64,000 nt of DNA, from assembly GCF_030816485.1 (NCBI RefSeq), contig NZ_JAUSYC010000001.1:372001-436000 (forward strand), written 5' to 3'. Under the pieces are notes generated by a model. The model was not told where the DNA came from, did not search any database, and saw nothing but the letters and a program-made list of their open reading frames with translations. Each line of letters begins with the position of its first letter. Position 1 is the first letter of the stretch. Shown here in pieces: positions 16,354-26,265 of the stretch. The stretch is from Arthrobacter sp. B1I2 (GTDB lineage Bacteria; Actinomycetota; Actinomycetes; Actinomycetales; Micrococcaceae). The position numbers and the translations under genes were made by a program.

Positions 16354-19161
16354 TTAGCCGGTGTTGCGGAGGCCTGCCGCCACGCCGTTGACGGTGATCA
16401 ACATGGCGCGCTGGAGCCGTTCGTCGATTTCGGCCCCGCTGATTCCGGCTTCCGTGCGGATGCGGCGCAGGAGTTCCACCTGCAGGTAGCTGATGGGATC
16501 CAGGTACTGGTCGCGGATTTCCAGGGACCGCTTCAGGGTGGGCTGCGCGTCCAGGAGCAGGTTCTCACCCGTCAGCTTCCGGACCTCGGCAACCGTGAGC
16601 TCATACTCTTCCCGGATGGTCCGGAACAGGTGGTGCAGCTCCTCCGGGACCAGGGTGGCCACGTAGTAGCCGGCGATGTCCATGTCCGTTTTGGCGAGCG
16701 TCATTTCCACGTTGGACAGCACGGAGCGGAAGAAGTGCCAGTGGTCCATCATCTCCACCAGCTGGGCGGAGTGGCCGGCCTCGCGGGCTGCCTTGAGCCC
16801 GGACCCCACGCCGAACCAGCCGGGGACGATCTGCCGCGACTGGGTCCAGCCGAACACCCACGGGATGGCGCGCAGGCCGCCCAGTCCGGCCCCGGAGTCC
16901 GGGCGCTTGGAGGGACGGGAGCCGATGTTCAAAGAGCCCAGCTGTTCCACCGGTGTGGAGGCCATGAAGTAGGCGGGCAGGTCCGGGTGGTCGATCAGCT
17001 TCCGGTAACGGTCAAAGGCGGCGTCCGAGATGACCTCCATGACGTGCCCGTACCGCTCCCGCTGGTCCTCCGAGGTCCGCGGATTGCGGTGCAGGGCCGA
17101 ACCCTGCAACACGGCGGCCAGGGAAAGCTCAAGGTTTTCGCGGGCAAGCTCCGGCAGGGAATACTTGTCAGAGATGACCTCGCCCTGCTCGGTGAACTTG
17201 ATTTCGCCTTCCAGGACGCCGTTGGGCTGGGCCAGGATGGCGTCATAAGTAGGTCCGCCGCCGCGGCCCACGGAGCCGCCGCGGCCGTGGAACAGGCGGA
17301 CGCGCACACCGTGCTTGGCGGCAACGTCGCGCAGCTTGCGCTGGGTCTTGTGGATTTCCCACTGGCTGGTCATCACGCCGGATTCCTTGTTGGAGTCCGA
17401 GTAGCCCAGCATCACTTCCTGGATGTCACCGCGCAGCCGCACCAGTTCCCGGTAGGAGGGGTCGGAGAGCAGCTGGTCGACGATCTCGGCCGAAGCCCGC
17501 AACTCCTCCACAGTCTCCAGCAGCGGCGCGAAGCCGAGCCTGGCGTATGGCTTGTCGCCGAAGAGGTTCACCAGGCCGGCCTCGCGGGCCAGGACGGCGG
17601 CGGCAAGGACGTCGTCGGCACCGCGGGTCATGGAGATGATGTAGGTCTCGATGACGTCCGGGCCGTACATGCGCAGGGCGCGGCGGATCTCGCGGAAGAC
17701 GTCGTAGGTACCGTCGGCGGCGCCGTCGAGCTTGATCGGGTGGCCGGAGAGCGGCCGGCGGGAGGCCAGCTCGGAGCCCAGCACCTCGAAGCGTTCCTTC
17801 CGGCTCAGTTCGGCGTACCGGAGCCCGGGGCCGCCGATCCGGTCCATGAGCTGCCCCACGGCGTCATGGTGGTGGTCTGCGTGTTCGCGGATGTCCAGGG
17901 TGGCCAGGTGCAGGCCGAAGGAGGCGATGGCGCGGCGGACCCGGGCCAGGGAGCCGTCCGCGGCCAGGGCTGCGGAGTGGTTCCGGAGCGAGAGTTCCAG
18001 CAGATGCAGGTCCGCCAGGAGTTCGTCGGTTCCGTTGTAGTCGCGGCCGTGCTCGTGGTTGGAGTTGGCCGCCACCCGCTTGCCGGTGTTGATGAGCTTG
18101 GCCTTGATGCAGGTGAGCTTCAGCCGGTACGGCTCCTGGGCGTTCAGTTCCAGGACGCGCTTGTCCAGGCCGGGCAGCTTCTGGAGGTCCTCGTCAATTG
18201 ACTCGAGCAGCGCATCATCCGCGCCGGCCAGCGCCGTGGAGTTGGAGAGGATGGAAATCAGCTCATCGATCATGCCGATGCTGATCCGGATGGCGCTCTG
18301 GTTCTGGATCTGCAGGATTTCGCGGGTCACGGCCGCCGTGACGTTCGGGTTGCCGTCGCGGTCACCGCCAATCCAGGAGCCGAACCGGATGGGGGCGTCC
18401 TTGGAGGCGAGGGTGACGCCGTGCTCGCCCAGCAACTCGGAGAGCTCGGACAACATCTCCGGCATCGCGTCGGTGAGGATGCCGCCCAGGTAGTAGATGG
18501 CGTTCCTGGCCTCGTCCACAGGGGTGGGCCGGACCTGGCGCAACTCGTCGGTCTGCCACATCTGGTCGATGATCTCGGCCAGCTGCCGGTCCTGCCGACG
18601 GCGGGCCGTGGACCCTTCGGCGGTGGGGTGGGACAGGACGTCGGAGAGCTTGCGGATCTTGTCCAGGACGGAGCGGCGGGAGGCCTCGGTTGGGTGTGCC
18701 GTGAAAATGGGCCGCACGTCGAGCCCGTTGACCACCTCCTGCAGCACGTCCGGGCCGGCCTGCGCGGCGATGTCCGCAACGGTCTTGGCCAGCCAGCCGT
18801 CCTTTTCGGCGCGGGTCCGCAGGCCACGGACGCGGTGGACCTGTTCGGCGGCGTTGGCCAGGTGGAAGTAGAACGCGAAGGCCCGCACCAGGTCGGTTGC
18901 CTGCTCGATGGGCAGGGAGCCGAGCAGTTCACGGACCTGGGCAACAACATCGTGCGCACTCCAGGGGCCGGTGGCATGCGCACCGCCGCGCGCCGCCTCT
19001 TTGGATTCCTTGGTCAGGAGCCGGACCTGCTCCACGAGGTCCAGGAGTTCCGGTCCATGCTGGCGGACCAGCGACTCTCCCAGCAGGGTGGAAACGCGCC
19101 GGACGTCCGCGCGCAGTTCGGAGGCGAGATCTGTTTCGGGCGCTGTTGCAGTGTGGGCCAT
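16354..19161 (-). CDS. ppc: Phosphoenolpyruvate carboxylase
   Basis: The 935-residue protein has normal length for bacterial PEPC. The catalytic His156 is in [10 protein letters not shown], the mobile loop is [14 protein letters not shown], and [10 protein letters not shown] is also present. The C-terminus ends in RNTG, the active-site tail found in many bacterial enzymes. It carboxylates PEP to oxaloacetate, replenishing the TCA cycle. The start is ATG 19161; no strong ribosome binding site is seen in the preceding bases. It is transcribed alone, with a palindromic element at its 3' end. With the shunt genes frameshifted downstream in this window, it would be the main visible anaplerotic route. 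Confidence 0.97.
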   Translation of the reverse strand: MAHTATAPETDLASELRADVRRVSTLLGESLVRQHGPELLDLVEQVRLLTKESKEAARGGAHATGPWSAHDVVAQVRELLGSLPIEQATDLVRAFAFYFHLANAAEQVHRVRGLRTRAEKDGWLAKTVADIAAQAGPDVLQEVVNGLDVRPIFTAHPTEASRRSVLDKIRKLSDVLSHPTAEGSTARRRQDRQLAEIIDQMWQTDELRQVRPTPVDEARNAIYYLGGILTDAMPEMLSELSELLGEHGVTLASKDAPIRFGSWIGGDRDGNPNVTAAVTREILQIQNQSAIRISIGMIDELISILSNSTALAGADDALLESIDEDLQKLPGLDKRVLELNAQEPYRLKLTCIKAKLINTGKRVAANSNHEHGRDYNGTDELLADLHLLELSLRNHSAALAADGSLARVRRAIASFGLHLATLDIREHADHHHDAVGQLMDRIGGPGLRYAELSRKERFEVLGSELASRRPLSGHPIKLDGAADGTYDVFREIRRALRMYGPDVIETYIISMTRGADDVLAAAVLAREAGLVNLFGDKPYARLGFAPLLETVEELRASAEIVDQLLSDPSYRELVRLRGDIQEVMLGYSDSNKESGVMTSQWEIHKTQRKLRDVAAKHGVRVRLFHGRGGSVGRGGGPTYDAILAQPNGVLEGEIKFTEQGEVISDKYSLPELARENLELSLAAVLQGSALHRNPRTSEDQRERYGHVMEVISDAAFDRYRKLIDHPDLPAYFMASTPVEQLGSLNIGSRPSKRPDSGAGLGGLRAIPWVFGWTQSRQIVPGWFGVGSGLKAAREAGHSAQLVEMMDHWHFFRSVLSNVEMTLAKTDMDIAGYYVATLVPEELHHLFRTIREEYELTVAEVRKLTGENLLLDAQPTLKRSLEIRDQYLDPISYLQVELLRRIRTEAGISGAEIDERLQRAMLITVNGVAAGLRNTG

Positions 19162-19274
19162 TGAAGCAATCTTTCGAGGGTTATGGACTTGGCTCGTACA
19201 CTGCGCTGGATACTGTGAGCCACGTTACTAGCTAAAGATGCTACCCCCGGCGCGGGGCAGCAGTGGAATCCGTC

Positions 19275-19814
19275 TCAAAAGATGTCGCGGTACCCCACGT
19301 GACGTTTCACCGCGTCGAGCTCAGCCCGGAGTTTCTCCACCTCGTTGCGCCATGCAGCAGACTCGGCTTTCCGACGGCGGGCGCTCCCGGCCTGCACGGC
19401 GGCGGCTGCCAGCCCCACCGGCACCGAAACGGCCAGGGCCCAGCCGGCTGCTGCGAAGAAGTCCAGCGCCACAGGCAGCGCGGCGCGGAAGTCGATGAAG
19501 TCGTTCACACCGCCGGCCATGCCCGCCATGGCGTCGTCGAGCGGCCCCAGGAACTGGCCCACCACTGGGGTCCCGGAAAGCGACGGCGGAGCGAGCTTGG
19601 CTTGCGCATCCCCGCCCCAGCGCCCGTCCGCCAGGTGGTTCAGGACGTAGATGCCGGCGCCGACGTTTGCTGCCATGAACACGACGACGGCGGCGAGCGC
19701 GGCGAGGTCGGCCCGCCGGCGGCGCCACACCAGCACGACGGCGCCGGCAACCAGCGCAGCCAGCCAGGTCAGCGCCGCCAGCCACTCCCGATTAAATCCG
19801 GCAAGGATATCCAC
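19275..19814 (-). CDS. Hypothetical membrane protein with C-terminal coiled coil
   Basis: The GTG at 19814 opens a 179-residue frame. Hydrophobic helices occur at about residues 10-30, 38-58 and 118-138, separated by an extracytoplasmic loop of about 60 residues, and a basic stretch (ARRRKAESAA) leads into a short predicted coiled coil (EVEKLRAELDAVKRHV). The coiled coil and topology suggest a small scaffold-like membrane protein, but no family is recognised. It ends near the ppc promoter region and lies just downstream of a decayed reductase fragment on the same strand. Confidence 0.65.
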   Translation of the reverse strand: MDILAGFNREWLAALTWLAALVAGAVVLVWRRRRADLAALAAVVVFMAANVGAGIYVLNHLADGRWGGDAQAKLAPPSLSGTPVVGQFLGPLDDAMAGMAGGVNDFIDFRAALPVALDFFAAAGWALAVSVPVGLAAAAVQAGSARRRKAESAAWRNEVEKLRAELDAVKRHVGYRDIF

Positions 19815-19822
19815 TCACCCAT

Positions 19823-20064
19823 TCAACCCCGGCGGACCACCTTGAAGTTGAAATCCGAGTTCCCAGCGCGCCGAACAGCCGCAGCCAGAGCGGCATCACC
19901 ATCTCGGCACCACGGGCGCTGGTGATATCGCCAAGGTCGATGATGTCCCGGTGTCCCAGCGATTCCAGCAGGCCGGTGACAACCTTCTTGGCCTCGGCAT
20001 CGTCGCCGGACACGAACACCGAGTGCTCGCCGCCGGCGAGCCTGCGCGGATTCACCATCAGCCC
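19823..20064 (-). pseudogene. 3' remnant of an NADPH-dependent F420 reductase-like gene
   Basis: The translated fragment LMVNPRRLAGGEHSVFVSGDD continues through LGHRDIIDLGDITSARGAEM and LWLRLFGALGT, matching the C-terminal third of the NADPH-dependent F420 reductase family. The N-terminal Rossmann part with its glycine motif is missing: upstream of about 20064 the frame loses similarity. One base also seems lost near 19857, because the family's terminal SDFNFKVVR segment appears only in the next frame, ending at the stop at 19823-19825. So the gene is truncated and frameshifted. Confidence 0.7.
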
Positions 20065-20210
20065 GGCGGATCCAGCGGGCATTTCCCGAGTCCCGGGTCG
20101 GCGGCAGCCAGGGAGGCGGCGCCGTTCGGGGCGTGCCACTTTGGTTGCGTCGGCGGAATGAACACGCCCCACGCCCGGTTGTAGCCGGAGCAACGCAACC
20201 GGAAGGAATC

Positions 20211-21062
20211 ATGACCACCACCCCAGCGGCCAAAGTCGAGCGCTGGCAGCGCTTCCGCACCAACCGCGACAAAGCCCTGGCAGCCCCGCACGGCTGGCTC
20301 ACCCTCACCTCCTTCCAGTGGCTCGAAGACTCGCCCGCCGCCGTCGACCTGGCCCCGGGCCTGTGGTCCGCGGACGGCACGGCTTCAACAAGAGTCACGA
20401 CGGCGTTCCTCACCGCAGTCCCGTCGGACGGACTCACGCTGGTGGAGACAGGGGAAAAGGTGGACGGCACCGTCTCCGCCGTCCTGGCAGACGAGGAATC
20501 GCTGATGTGGGTGCAGTTCGGCGGCCCTGACGGGGACCAGGTGGTGGTGGAACTGGCCATGCGCGGCGGGCGGTACGCCATCCGCACCCGGGACTCAGCC
20601 TCACCGGTCTTCACCGAGTTCGTTGGTGTCCCCACCTATCCGTACAACCCGGGCTGGGAGGTGACGGGCCGGTTTGAGCCCTACCCGGCACCCGTGGAGG
20701 TGCCGATCGGCACGGCGAACCCGTTGGTGGACGGCGTCCACCGCAGCGTGGGCGAAGTGGTGTTCAGCCTCCCCGGCAGCAAGCACGAGTTCCGGCTCCA
20801 GGCTGAGGAAGAGAAGCTCGGGGCCCTGACCGTCACGTTCCACGACGAGACCAACGGCGACACCACGGACGACTGGCGGAAGCTCTCGATTCCCAGACCC
20901 CGGCCCAATCCGTCAGGAAAGGCGTCAGTGGTGCTGGATTTCAACCGGGCCATCAACTACCCCAGCGCCTTCACCCCCTACGGCACCTGCCCCATGCCCG
21001 TGAGGAACAACAGCCTGGACATCAGAGTGGAGGCAGGCGAGAAACAGCCGTATCCCGCTTAG
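20211..21062 (+). CDS. DUF1684 domain protein
   Basis: ATG 20211 is preceded by GGAAGG at five-base spacing. The 283-residue soluble protein carries the DUF1684 signature near its end: VVLDFNRAINYPSAFTPYGT, followed by CPMPVRNN and a terminal AGEK. The N-terminal part (AAPHGWLTLTSFQWLE) also fits. The function of DUF1684 is unknown; no cofactor or catalytic motif is evident. Its stop overlaps the stop of the convergent acyl-CoA dehydrogenase gene by four bases. A 7-bp inverted repeat (CCGGTTG/CAACCGG at 20175-20202) reaches the first bases of the ribosome binding site. Confidence 0.88.
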   Translation: MTTTPAAKVERWQRFRTNRDKALAAPHGWLTLTSFQWLEDSPAAVDLAPGLWSADGTASTRVTTAFLTAVPSDGLTLVETGEKVDGTVSAVLADEESLMWVQFGGPDGDQVVVELAMRGGRYAIRTRDSASPVFTEFVGVPTYPYNPGWEVTGRFEPYPAPVEVPIGTANPLVDGVHRSVGEVVFSLPGSKHEFRLQAEEEKLGALTVTFHDETNGDTTDDWRKLSIPRPRPNPSGKASVVLDFNRAINYPSAFTPYGTCPMPVRNNSLDIRVEAGEKQPYPA

Positions 21063-22282
21063 GAAATGGCTGAGATTCCGGTGATGGCCCGGCCCGCGAT
21101 CAGGGTGTTGACCTCGAACGAGCCCTCGTAGGTGTAGATGGCCTCGGCGTCAGCGAAGATCTTGGCCATCCGGTAATCGGTGACGATCCCGTTCCCGCCC
21201 AGGATGGAACGGCCCATCGCCACGGTTTCACGCATGCGGGCACTGAGGTAGGACTTCGCCAGTGCCACCTGCGGCATGTTGGCGGCGCCCTGGTCCTGCA
21301 GCCTGGCGATCCCGGCCATCATGGCCATGCTGGCTACGGCGTTGCCCAGCATGGTCACCAGCTGCTGCTGGATCAGCTGGAAGTGCGCCAGCGGCCGGCC
21401 GAACTGCTGGCGTTCCACGGCGTACTGCCGGGCGACGTCGAATGCTGCCAACTGCTGGCCCACGGTCTGCCAGGCCACCATGATCCGTGAGCTGCGGAGC
21501 AGTTCCTTGGTGTCTTCGAAGCTGCTGATCCCGCCGAAGCGGTCCGCCTCGGCGATCCTGACATCGCGGAACACGATGTCAGCGTTCTGGACGGTGCGCA
21601 GCGCGATCTTGTTCTCGATCCTGCTCCGGCTGACGCCCGGCAGGGTGGCGTCCACGATGAAGCCCCGCACCGAACCGTCCGCCTCGTCCCGGGCCCACAC
21701 CAGCATGTAGTCGCAGAACGTTCCGTTGCCGATCCACCGCTTGGCGCCGTTGAGCACCCAGGTGTCGCCGCCGCCGTCCGGTTCCCCCGTGCTGGACGAT
21801 ATCCGCCGCGCCCGCGTCTCCATCCCGCCGGCCACGTCCGATCCGTGCAGGGGTTCGGTGAGGGCAAAGGCGCCGGTGGTGCGCAGCTCCGAGGCGTCAG
21901 CCAGCAGCCGCTGCTTCTGGTCCTCGCTGCCGAAGGCGTACAGGGACTCGACGAAGAGATCGTGGTGGACCAGGAAGAAGGTGGCGATGGAGGTGTCCAC
22001 CCGGGTGATCTCCGCGATAACCAGCCCCGCGAACAGGTGGCTGTAGCCGCGGTGCGCGGGCGTGCTCAGTTCCAGCGCGGCGAGCTTGGGCAGGATGTGG
22101 GCGGGAAACTCGGCCTTGTTCCACCAGTCCGCGGCGTAGGGCGCCACCTCGGCTGCCAGGAAGTCCCGCAGTTCGGCCAGCTTGTTCCGTTCGGCCTGGC
22201 TCAGCATCGATTCGACGGCGAAGAAGTCCGCCGCGGGCAGCTGTGAAATGTCCGGCGTATGCGGCATGTCCGGCGCGCTCAT
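21059..22282 (-). CDS. Acyl-CoA dehydrogenase family protein
   Basis: The 407-residue protein starts at ATG 22282, overlapping the upstream SDR stop in an ATGA junction. It has the ACAD architecture: an N-terminal helical domain, [17 protein letters not shown] (the FAD/substrate loop), [20 protein letters not shown] in the middle beta domain, and a C-terminal helical domain with [19 protein letters not shown] and [25 protein letters not shown] fits the catalytic-Glu region of the glutaryl-CoA/ACAD group, though the substrate is not determined. It is predicted to form a two-gene operon with the SDR, consistent with acyl-CoA or amino-acid-derived acyl-CoA breakdown. Confidence 0.92.
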   Translation of the reverse strand: MSAPDMPHTPDISQLPAADFFAVESMLSQAERNKLAELRDFLAAEVAPYAADWWNKAEFPAHILPKLAALELSTPAHRGYSHLFAGLVIAEITRVDTSIATFFLVHHDLFVESLYAFGSEDQKQRLLADASELRTTGAFALTEPLHGSDVAGGMETRARRISSSTGEPDGGGDTWVLNGAKRWIGNGTFCDYMLVWARDEADGSVRGFIVDATLPGVSRSRIENKIALRTVQNADIVFRDVRIAEADRFGGISSFEDTKELLRSSRIMVAWQTVGQQLAAFDVARQYAVERQQFGRPLAHFQLIQQQLVTMLGNAVASMAMMAGIARLQDQGAANMPQVALAKSYLSARMRETVAMGRSILGGNGIVTDYRMAKIFADAEAIYTYEGSFEVNTLIAGRAITGISAIS

Positions 22283-23073
22283 TTCGGTCCCATCCGGATG
22301 GCCCCGTCAAGGCGGATGGTCTCGCCGTTCAGCATGGCGTTGTCCACGATGTGCGCCACCAGGTTGGCGTACTCCGCGGGCTTGCCCAGCCGGGACGGGT
22401 GCGGAACCTGGGCGCCCAGGGAGTCCTGCGCCTCCTGGGGCAGGCCCGCCATCATGGGCGTCTCGAAGATGCCCGGGGCGATGGTGACCACGCGGACCAG
22501 CGAGCGCGCCAGCTCCCGTGCGAGTGGCAGGGTCATGGCGGCCACCGCACCCTTGGAAGCGGAGTAGGCCGGCTGGCCGATCTGCCCGTCGAAGGCTGCA
22601 ACCGAGGCGGTGTTGATGATGACGCCGCGTTCCGGGCCGCCGAGCGCGGTGACGGCGGGCTCGGCGGCCACCATCGCCTCGGCCGCCAGCCGCAGGACGT
22701 TGAAGGTGCCGATCAGGTTCACCTGGATGACACGGCTGAACGTCTCCAGCGGCAGCACGCCGTCACGTCCCAGTACCTTGCCGGGGGTGGCGATCCCGGC
22801 GCAGTTCACCAGGATCCGCAGCGGTCCCAGCCCCGCGGCGGTCCCGACGGCGGCCCGCACGTCAGTCTCGCTCGTCACGTCCGCGGGGGCAAAGACGGCG
22901 GCCTGGCCTGCTTCAGCGCGGCCGTTGAGTTCCTCGGCCACTGACGGCCCATTCGAGGAAGGAAGGTCAACGAGCACCACGGAGGCTCCGCCGTCGAACA
23001 ACTTCCGTGCGGTGGCTGCACCCAGCCCGGAGGCACCGCCTGTTACCAGTGCCACGCTGCCTTTGATGTCCAT
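22279..23073 (-). CDS. SDR family 3-hydroxyacyl-CoA dehydrogenase-like oxidoreductase
   Basis: ATG 23073 follows AGGAGG at a good spacing. The 264-residue protein has the classical SDR motifs: TGGASGLG at residues 11-18, NCAGIA for the central strand, and [11 protein letters not shown] with catalytic Tyr and Lys at about residue 155-159. [14 protein letters not shown] and [13 protein letters not shown] are close to HSD10-type 3-hydroxyacyl-CoA dehydrogenases. It would oxidise a 3-hydroxyacyl-CoA with NAD. The ATGA overlap with the downstream acyl-CoA dehydrogenase suggests one operon for beta-oxidation of a specific substrate. Confidence 0.92.
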   Translation of the reverse strand: MDIKGSVALVTGGASGLGAATARKLFDGGASVVLVDLPSSNGPSVAEELNGRAEAGQAAVFAPADVTSETDVRAAVGTAAGLGPLRILVNCAGIATPGKVLGRDGVLPLETFSRVIQVNLIGTFNVLRLAAEAMVAAEPAVTALGGPERGVIINTASVAAFDGQIGQPAYSASKGAVAAMTLPLARELARSLVRVVTIAPGIFETPMMAGLPQEAQDSLGAQVPHPSRLGKPAEYANLVAHIVDNAMLNGETIRLDGAIRMGPK

Positions 23074-23227
23074 ACATCCTCCTTGATGCGGTTCCCCATG
23101 CCGCGGCGCGGCCTCGAGCAACAGTTAATGAATGTTAACTGAAATGCGGCGCAGCCGCACTCTCCCGGTCCCGCGGCTGCGCTTTCCCTGCGGCGCAGGC
23201 TGTGGTGTCACGGTTAGGGTGGACGGC

Positions 23228-24490
23228 ATGACTTCCAGCAGCACCTCCTTGACCGCATGGCAGGACAGGGCCACCCACGCCGCCCAGTCGGTGACCGCGC
23301 TGTTCGGCCGGAAACTGCTGTTCCTGCCCGGAACCCACCTGGGCGCCGTGCTGTGGCAGGGCGGCCGGCCGAGCGGACGCTGGCCCGCCGCGCTCCGGCG
23401 GGCCCGCCAGGCTGCGGGCTTGGTCCTTCCCTGGCATTACTGGTGGCAGGCCCATTACGTGGACTGTCTGGTAGACACCGGCCGGCGGGAGCTTGGCAGC
23501 GGGGCCACCCCCGCAGCCCGGTTCAACGGCCCGGACCGGCGCAGCGCCGGGCGCCTGGCCTCGCGGCTGGTCACCGGAATCAGGCTCCGCAACACCCTGA
23601 CCTTCGTGAACAGCTACTACGACGACATGGCCTGGCTGGCACTGGCAACCCTGAGGCTGGACAGGCTGGCGGAGGAGACGCGGCGCCCCGGCCGCCGCCG
23701 CAACGCCGCCGTCCGCGCGTCGCTGGCGCTGCAGTTCGACGCCGCGTGCACCGATGACCTGGGCGGCGGTACGTTCTGGAGCAAGAAGCGGGACTTCAAG
23801 AACACCCCGGCCACGGCTCCCGTGGCATTGTTCTATGCCCGCACCGGACAGGGCGGCAAGGCACAGGCACTGCTGGACTGGCTGGACGCCACCCTCTTCG
23901 ACCCGGACCAGGGCCTGTACCTGGACGGTGCACGCCTGAATGCGGCCGGCGAGGTGGTGGTGGACCGGGCGGTTTACACCTACAACCAGGGTCCTGTGCT
24001 CGGCGCCCTCCTGGAATTGGGCGGGGACGCGAACCTCGCCCGGGCGGCCGTTTTGGTGGAAGCCGTGCAGCGGCTGCTAACCGTCCCGGCCAACGGAACC
24101 GGGACCAGCCCGGGTGCCGGCGGAGCGGTGCTGCGCTGTGAAGGAACAGGCGACGGCGGCCTCTTCACCGGGATCCTCTGCCGTTACCTGGCGCTCGCGG
24201 CAGCTGAGACCCGGCTGCCCGAAGCAACCCGCGCCACGGCTGCCCGGCTGGTCACGGACACCGCCGAGGCGTTCTGGTCCGGCCGGCGCCCCGTGGGCAG
24301 TGGCGAAGCCGGCATCCGGCTGGAGGGCAGGAGCGTCTTCTCGCTGCACGCCGCCCAACCCGCCGCTGCGACCTGTCCGCCAGGTGCCGCCGTCGAGCTC
24401 GCCACCCAGCTCCAGGCTTGGATGACGCTGGAGGCCGCCGCGTCGGTCAGCGCGGCCCTTCCCGGCGGCACTCCCCCAACGGCCGCCTAA
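23228..24490 (+). CDS. Glycoside hydrolase family 76 protein
   Basis: The 420-residue frame starts at ATG 23228 with a weak AGGGTGG leader. It has the (alpha/alpha)6-barrel repeats of GH76, including YYDDMAWLALA with adjacent Asp132 and Asp133, the catalytic pair of this alpha-1,6-mannanase family, then GGTFWSKKRDFKNTPATAP and YTYNQGPVLGALLEL. No signal peptide is visible, so it is probably cytoplasmic, unlike secreted fungal and Bacillus mannanases. It may act on internal alpha-mannosyl oligosaccharides, which is inference. Its stop codon shares bases with the stop of the convergent GH32 gene. Confidence 0.85.
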   Translation: MTSSSTSLTAWQDRATHAAQSVTALFGRKLLFLPGTHLGAVLWQGGRPSGRWPAALRRARQAAGLVLPWHYWWQAHYVDCLVDTGRRELGSGATPAARFNGPDRRSAGRLASRLVTGIRLRNTLTFVNSYYDDMAWLALATLRLDRLAEETRRPGRRRNAAVRASLALQFDAACTDDLGGGTFWSKKRDFKNTPATAPVALFYARTGQGGKAQALLDWLDATLFDPDQGLYLDGARLNAAGEVVVDRAVYTYNQGPVLGALLELGGDANLARAAVLVEAVQRLLTVPANGTGTSPGAGGAVLRCEGTGDGGLFTGILCRYLALAAAETRLPEATRATAARLVTDTAEAFWSGRRPVGSGEAGIRLEGRSVFSLHAAQPAAATCPPGAAVELATQLQAWMTLEAAASVSAALPGGTPPTAA

Positions 24491-26133
24491 CGGATGCCGG
24501 CCAGCGGCGTGACGGTACCAGCCCGGAGGGACACCTGTCCGTCGGCCGCCAGCCGGACCTCCTTGTGGCCTGCGGGCGGAAACACCAGGGACGTCAACGT
24601 CTTTCCGTCCACGAAGAGTTCTATGGATGACCGGTCCACATAGGCAGTGAGGCGCACGGTGTCCCCGGCCGGCCGGGCCTCCAACGAATGGGCCCGGCGG
24701 TACTCCGCGTCCGCCTCTGAAGCGCGAGCCGCGGCCTGGCCACCGGCCACGGCGTCGCCGTCGCGCGCCACGTAGGCCCGGCCGGCCGTGAAGTCGTAGC
24801 CGATGGTGGCGTAGGTGACCCCGTCGCTTTGCAGCAGCAGCCGGGCCTCACCGGTCCCGTCAGCGGGTTTTTCCAGCTCGACGTCCGCCTTGAACGCGCC
24901 GCCGCCCGGAACCGGAAACGGCTGCCCGTCCCCGATGCCGCCGCCCGGCACCTGCGCGGGCTCCCCCTCGAGTGACTGGAGGCCCGAGGTGGGCGATGAC
25001 GCCAAAGCCGGGCGGCCGCCGTCGGACGTGAGCCGGATGTCCCGCACCACCGAAGCGGACCCGAACCAGTCCCTGGTAGGAAGCTGCCGGGCATAGGCCC
25101 AGTTGTTCATCCAGCCGATGGCGTGCCGCGACGCCTTGCGCTGGCCGTCGCCCAGGCGCGGGTCATCCCATGTGACCACCGCGTAGAAGTCGGGGCCGCC
25201 GTCGAGCCACTGATGGCCGCCGTCGGCGGAGAAGGCCCTGCCATCAAAGCCGCCGGTCCAGTAGGCCAGCCCGGTGGTGCGGCCCTCCGCGGATCCGTTG
25301 GCGCTGGCGGCCAGGACCCAGGTGCGCTTGGCGGGGTCGCCGTCCACGTCCAGCTGGAAGAAGTCCGGGCACTCCAGGATGCCCAGCCCATCCTGCTGGA
25401 AACCCGACACGTAGGTCCACTGTTTCAGGTCCTTCGACGTGTAAAAACCGATCTTGTGCCCCTCTGCGAGCAGCATCAGCCACTGGTTGTTGGCCTCGTC
25501 CCGCACGATCCGCGGATCCCGCCAGTGCTCCGCGCCCGGGTTGTCCATCACCGGGTTCTGCCCGTAGCTCTGGAAGTTGTAGCCGTTGTCCGTGGAGTAG
25601 AACAGGGACTGGCGCTGGACGCCGTCGTGCTGCTGGGTGAGGACGGCGATCACCGCGCCTTTGCCGAACCCGGCGGTCCCTTCCGTGTCCACCACGGCGG
25701 ACCCGGTCTCGACATCGCCCAGGCCGTTGCGGAACTTCTGGATGGCCACGCCCTCGTTCTTCCAGTGCACCAGGTCCGTGCTGGTGGCGTGGAACCACTC
25801 CGTACCGTTCCCCTCCGGATAGTCGGCGTTGTAGAGGTAGTAGTAATGCCACAGGCCGTTCAGGAAGAAGGGCCGCTGCGGATCGTTCATCCAGCGCTGG
25901 TCCGGGGTGAGGTGGTAGGCAGGGCGGTAGCCGCCGGGATCGTCCGCGGGAGCAGTTTGCGTTGGCGGTGCGGCGGGTTGTCCGGTGCCAGGCCGGCCAA
26001 CATCGCGCTGGGCGTTTCCTCCCAGCAGCAGGGCGCCGGCCAGGGCCAAAACCGCCACCGCAGCAACCACGGCCCACAGGAGGGGGCGGCGCCGGAAGGC
26101 AGCAGTTGCGGTTCCAGGAAGGCGTGGGGGCAT
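24487..26133 (-). CDS. Glycoside hydrolase family 32 protein (fructanase/levanase type), membrane-anchored
   Basis: ATG 26133 or an upstream GTG at 26193 is the start; neither has a good ribosome binding site. A basic stretch RRRP precedes one hydrophobic anchor (LLWAVVAAVAVLALAGALLL), then a Pro/Thr-rich linker. The catalytic five-blade propeller has the GH32 landmarks WMNDPQ with the nucleophile Asp, a WRDPRIV segment with the transition-state stabiliser, and ECPDFF with the acid/base Glu. The C-terminal beta-sandwich follows, with DRSSIELFVDG. It would release fructose from levan, inulin or sucrose outside the cell. The gene is convergent with the GH76 gene. Confidence 0.9.
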   Translation of the reverse strand: MPPRLPGTATAAFRRRPLLWAVVAAVAVLALAGALLLGGNAQRDVGRPGTGQPAAPPTQTAPADDPGGYRPAYHLTPDQRWMNDPQRPFFLNGLWHYYYLYNADYPEGNGTEWFHATSTDLVHWKNEGVAIQKFRNGLGDVETGSAVVDTEGTAGFGKGAVIAVLTQQHDGVQRQSLFYSTDNGYNFQSYGQNPVMDNPGAEHWRDPRIVRDEANNQWLMLLAEGHKIGFYTSKDLKQWTYVSGFQQDGLGILECPDFFQLDVDGDPAKRTWVLAASANGSAEGRTTGLAYWTGGFDGRAFSADGGHQWLDGGPDFYAVVTWDDPRLGDGQRKASRHAIGWMNNWAYARQLPTRDWFGSASVVRDIRLTSDGGRPALASSPTSGLQSLEGEPAQVPGGGIGDGQPFPVPGGGAFKADVELEKPADGTGEARLLLQSDGVTYATIGYDFTAGRAYVARDGDAVAGGQAAARASEADAEYRRAHSLEARPAGDTVRLTAYVDRSSIELFVDGKTLTSLVFPPAGHKEVRLAADGQVSLRAGTVTPLAGIR

Positions 26134-26265
26134 GATGTGTGTCGATCCGTCGCTGAACGCACAAGTGCCGTCCCCCGGGACGGGGAACGGCACCAGCGCA
26201 AGTGAATCGTCAATTTTACCGGCCGGTGCGCCGGAAACCCAATCCCGCGGCGACCGCAGAGGACG

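Noticed and set aside
16354..16365. PEP carboxylase ending in RNTG rather than QNTG
   Set aside because: RNTG is common in bacterial enzymes, so it is not an anomaly.
16333..18201. 622-residue frame on the plus strand across ppc
   Set aside because: It is antisense to the clearly coding ppc gene, has Gly/Gln/Val/Arg-rich composition and no recognisable domain; GC-rich third positions create such frames.
20143..20202. Inverted repeat GGTTGCGT / ACGCAACC before the DUF1684 gene
   Set aside because: Eight bases with a long 42-base loop in a high-GC stretch is not convincing as a regulatory site.
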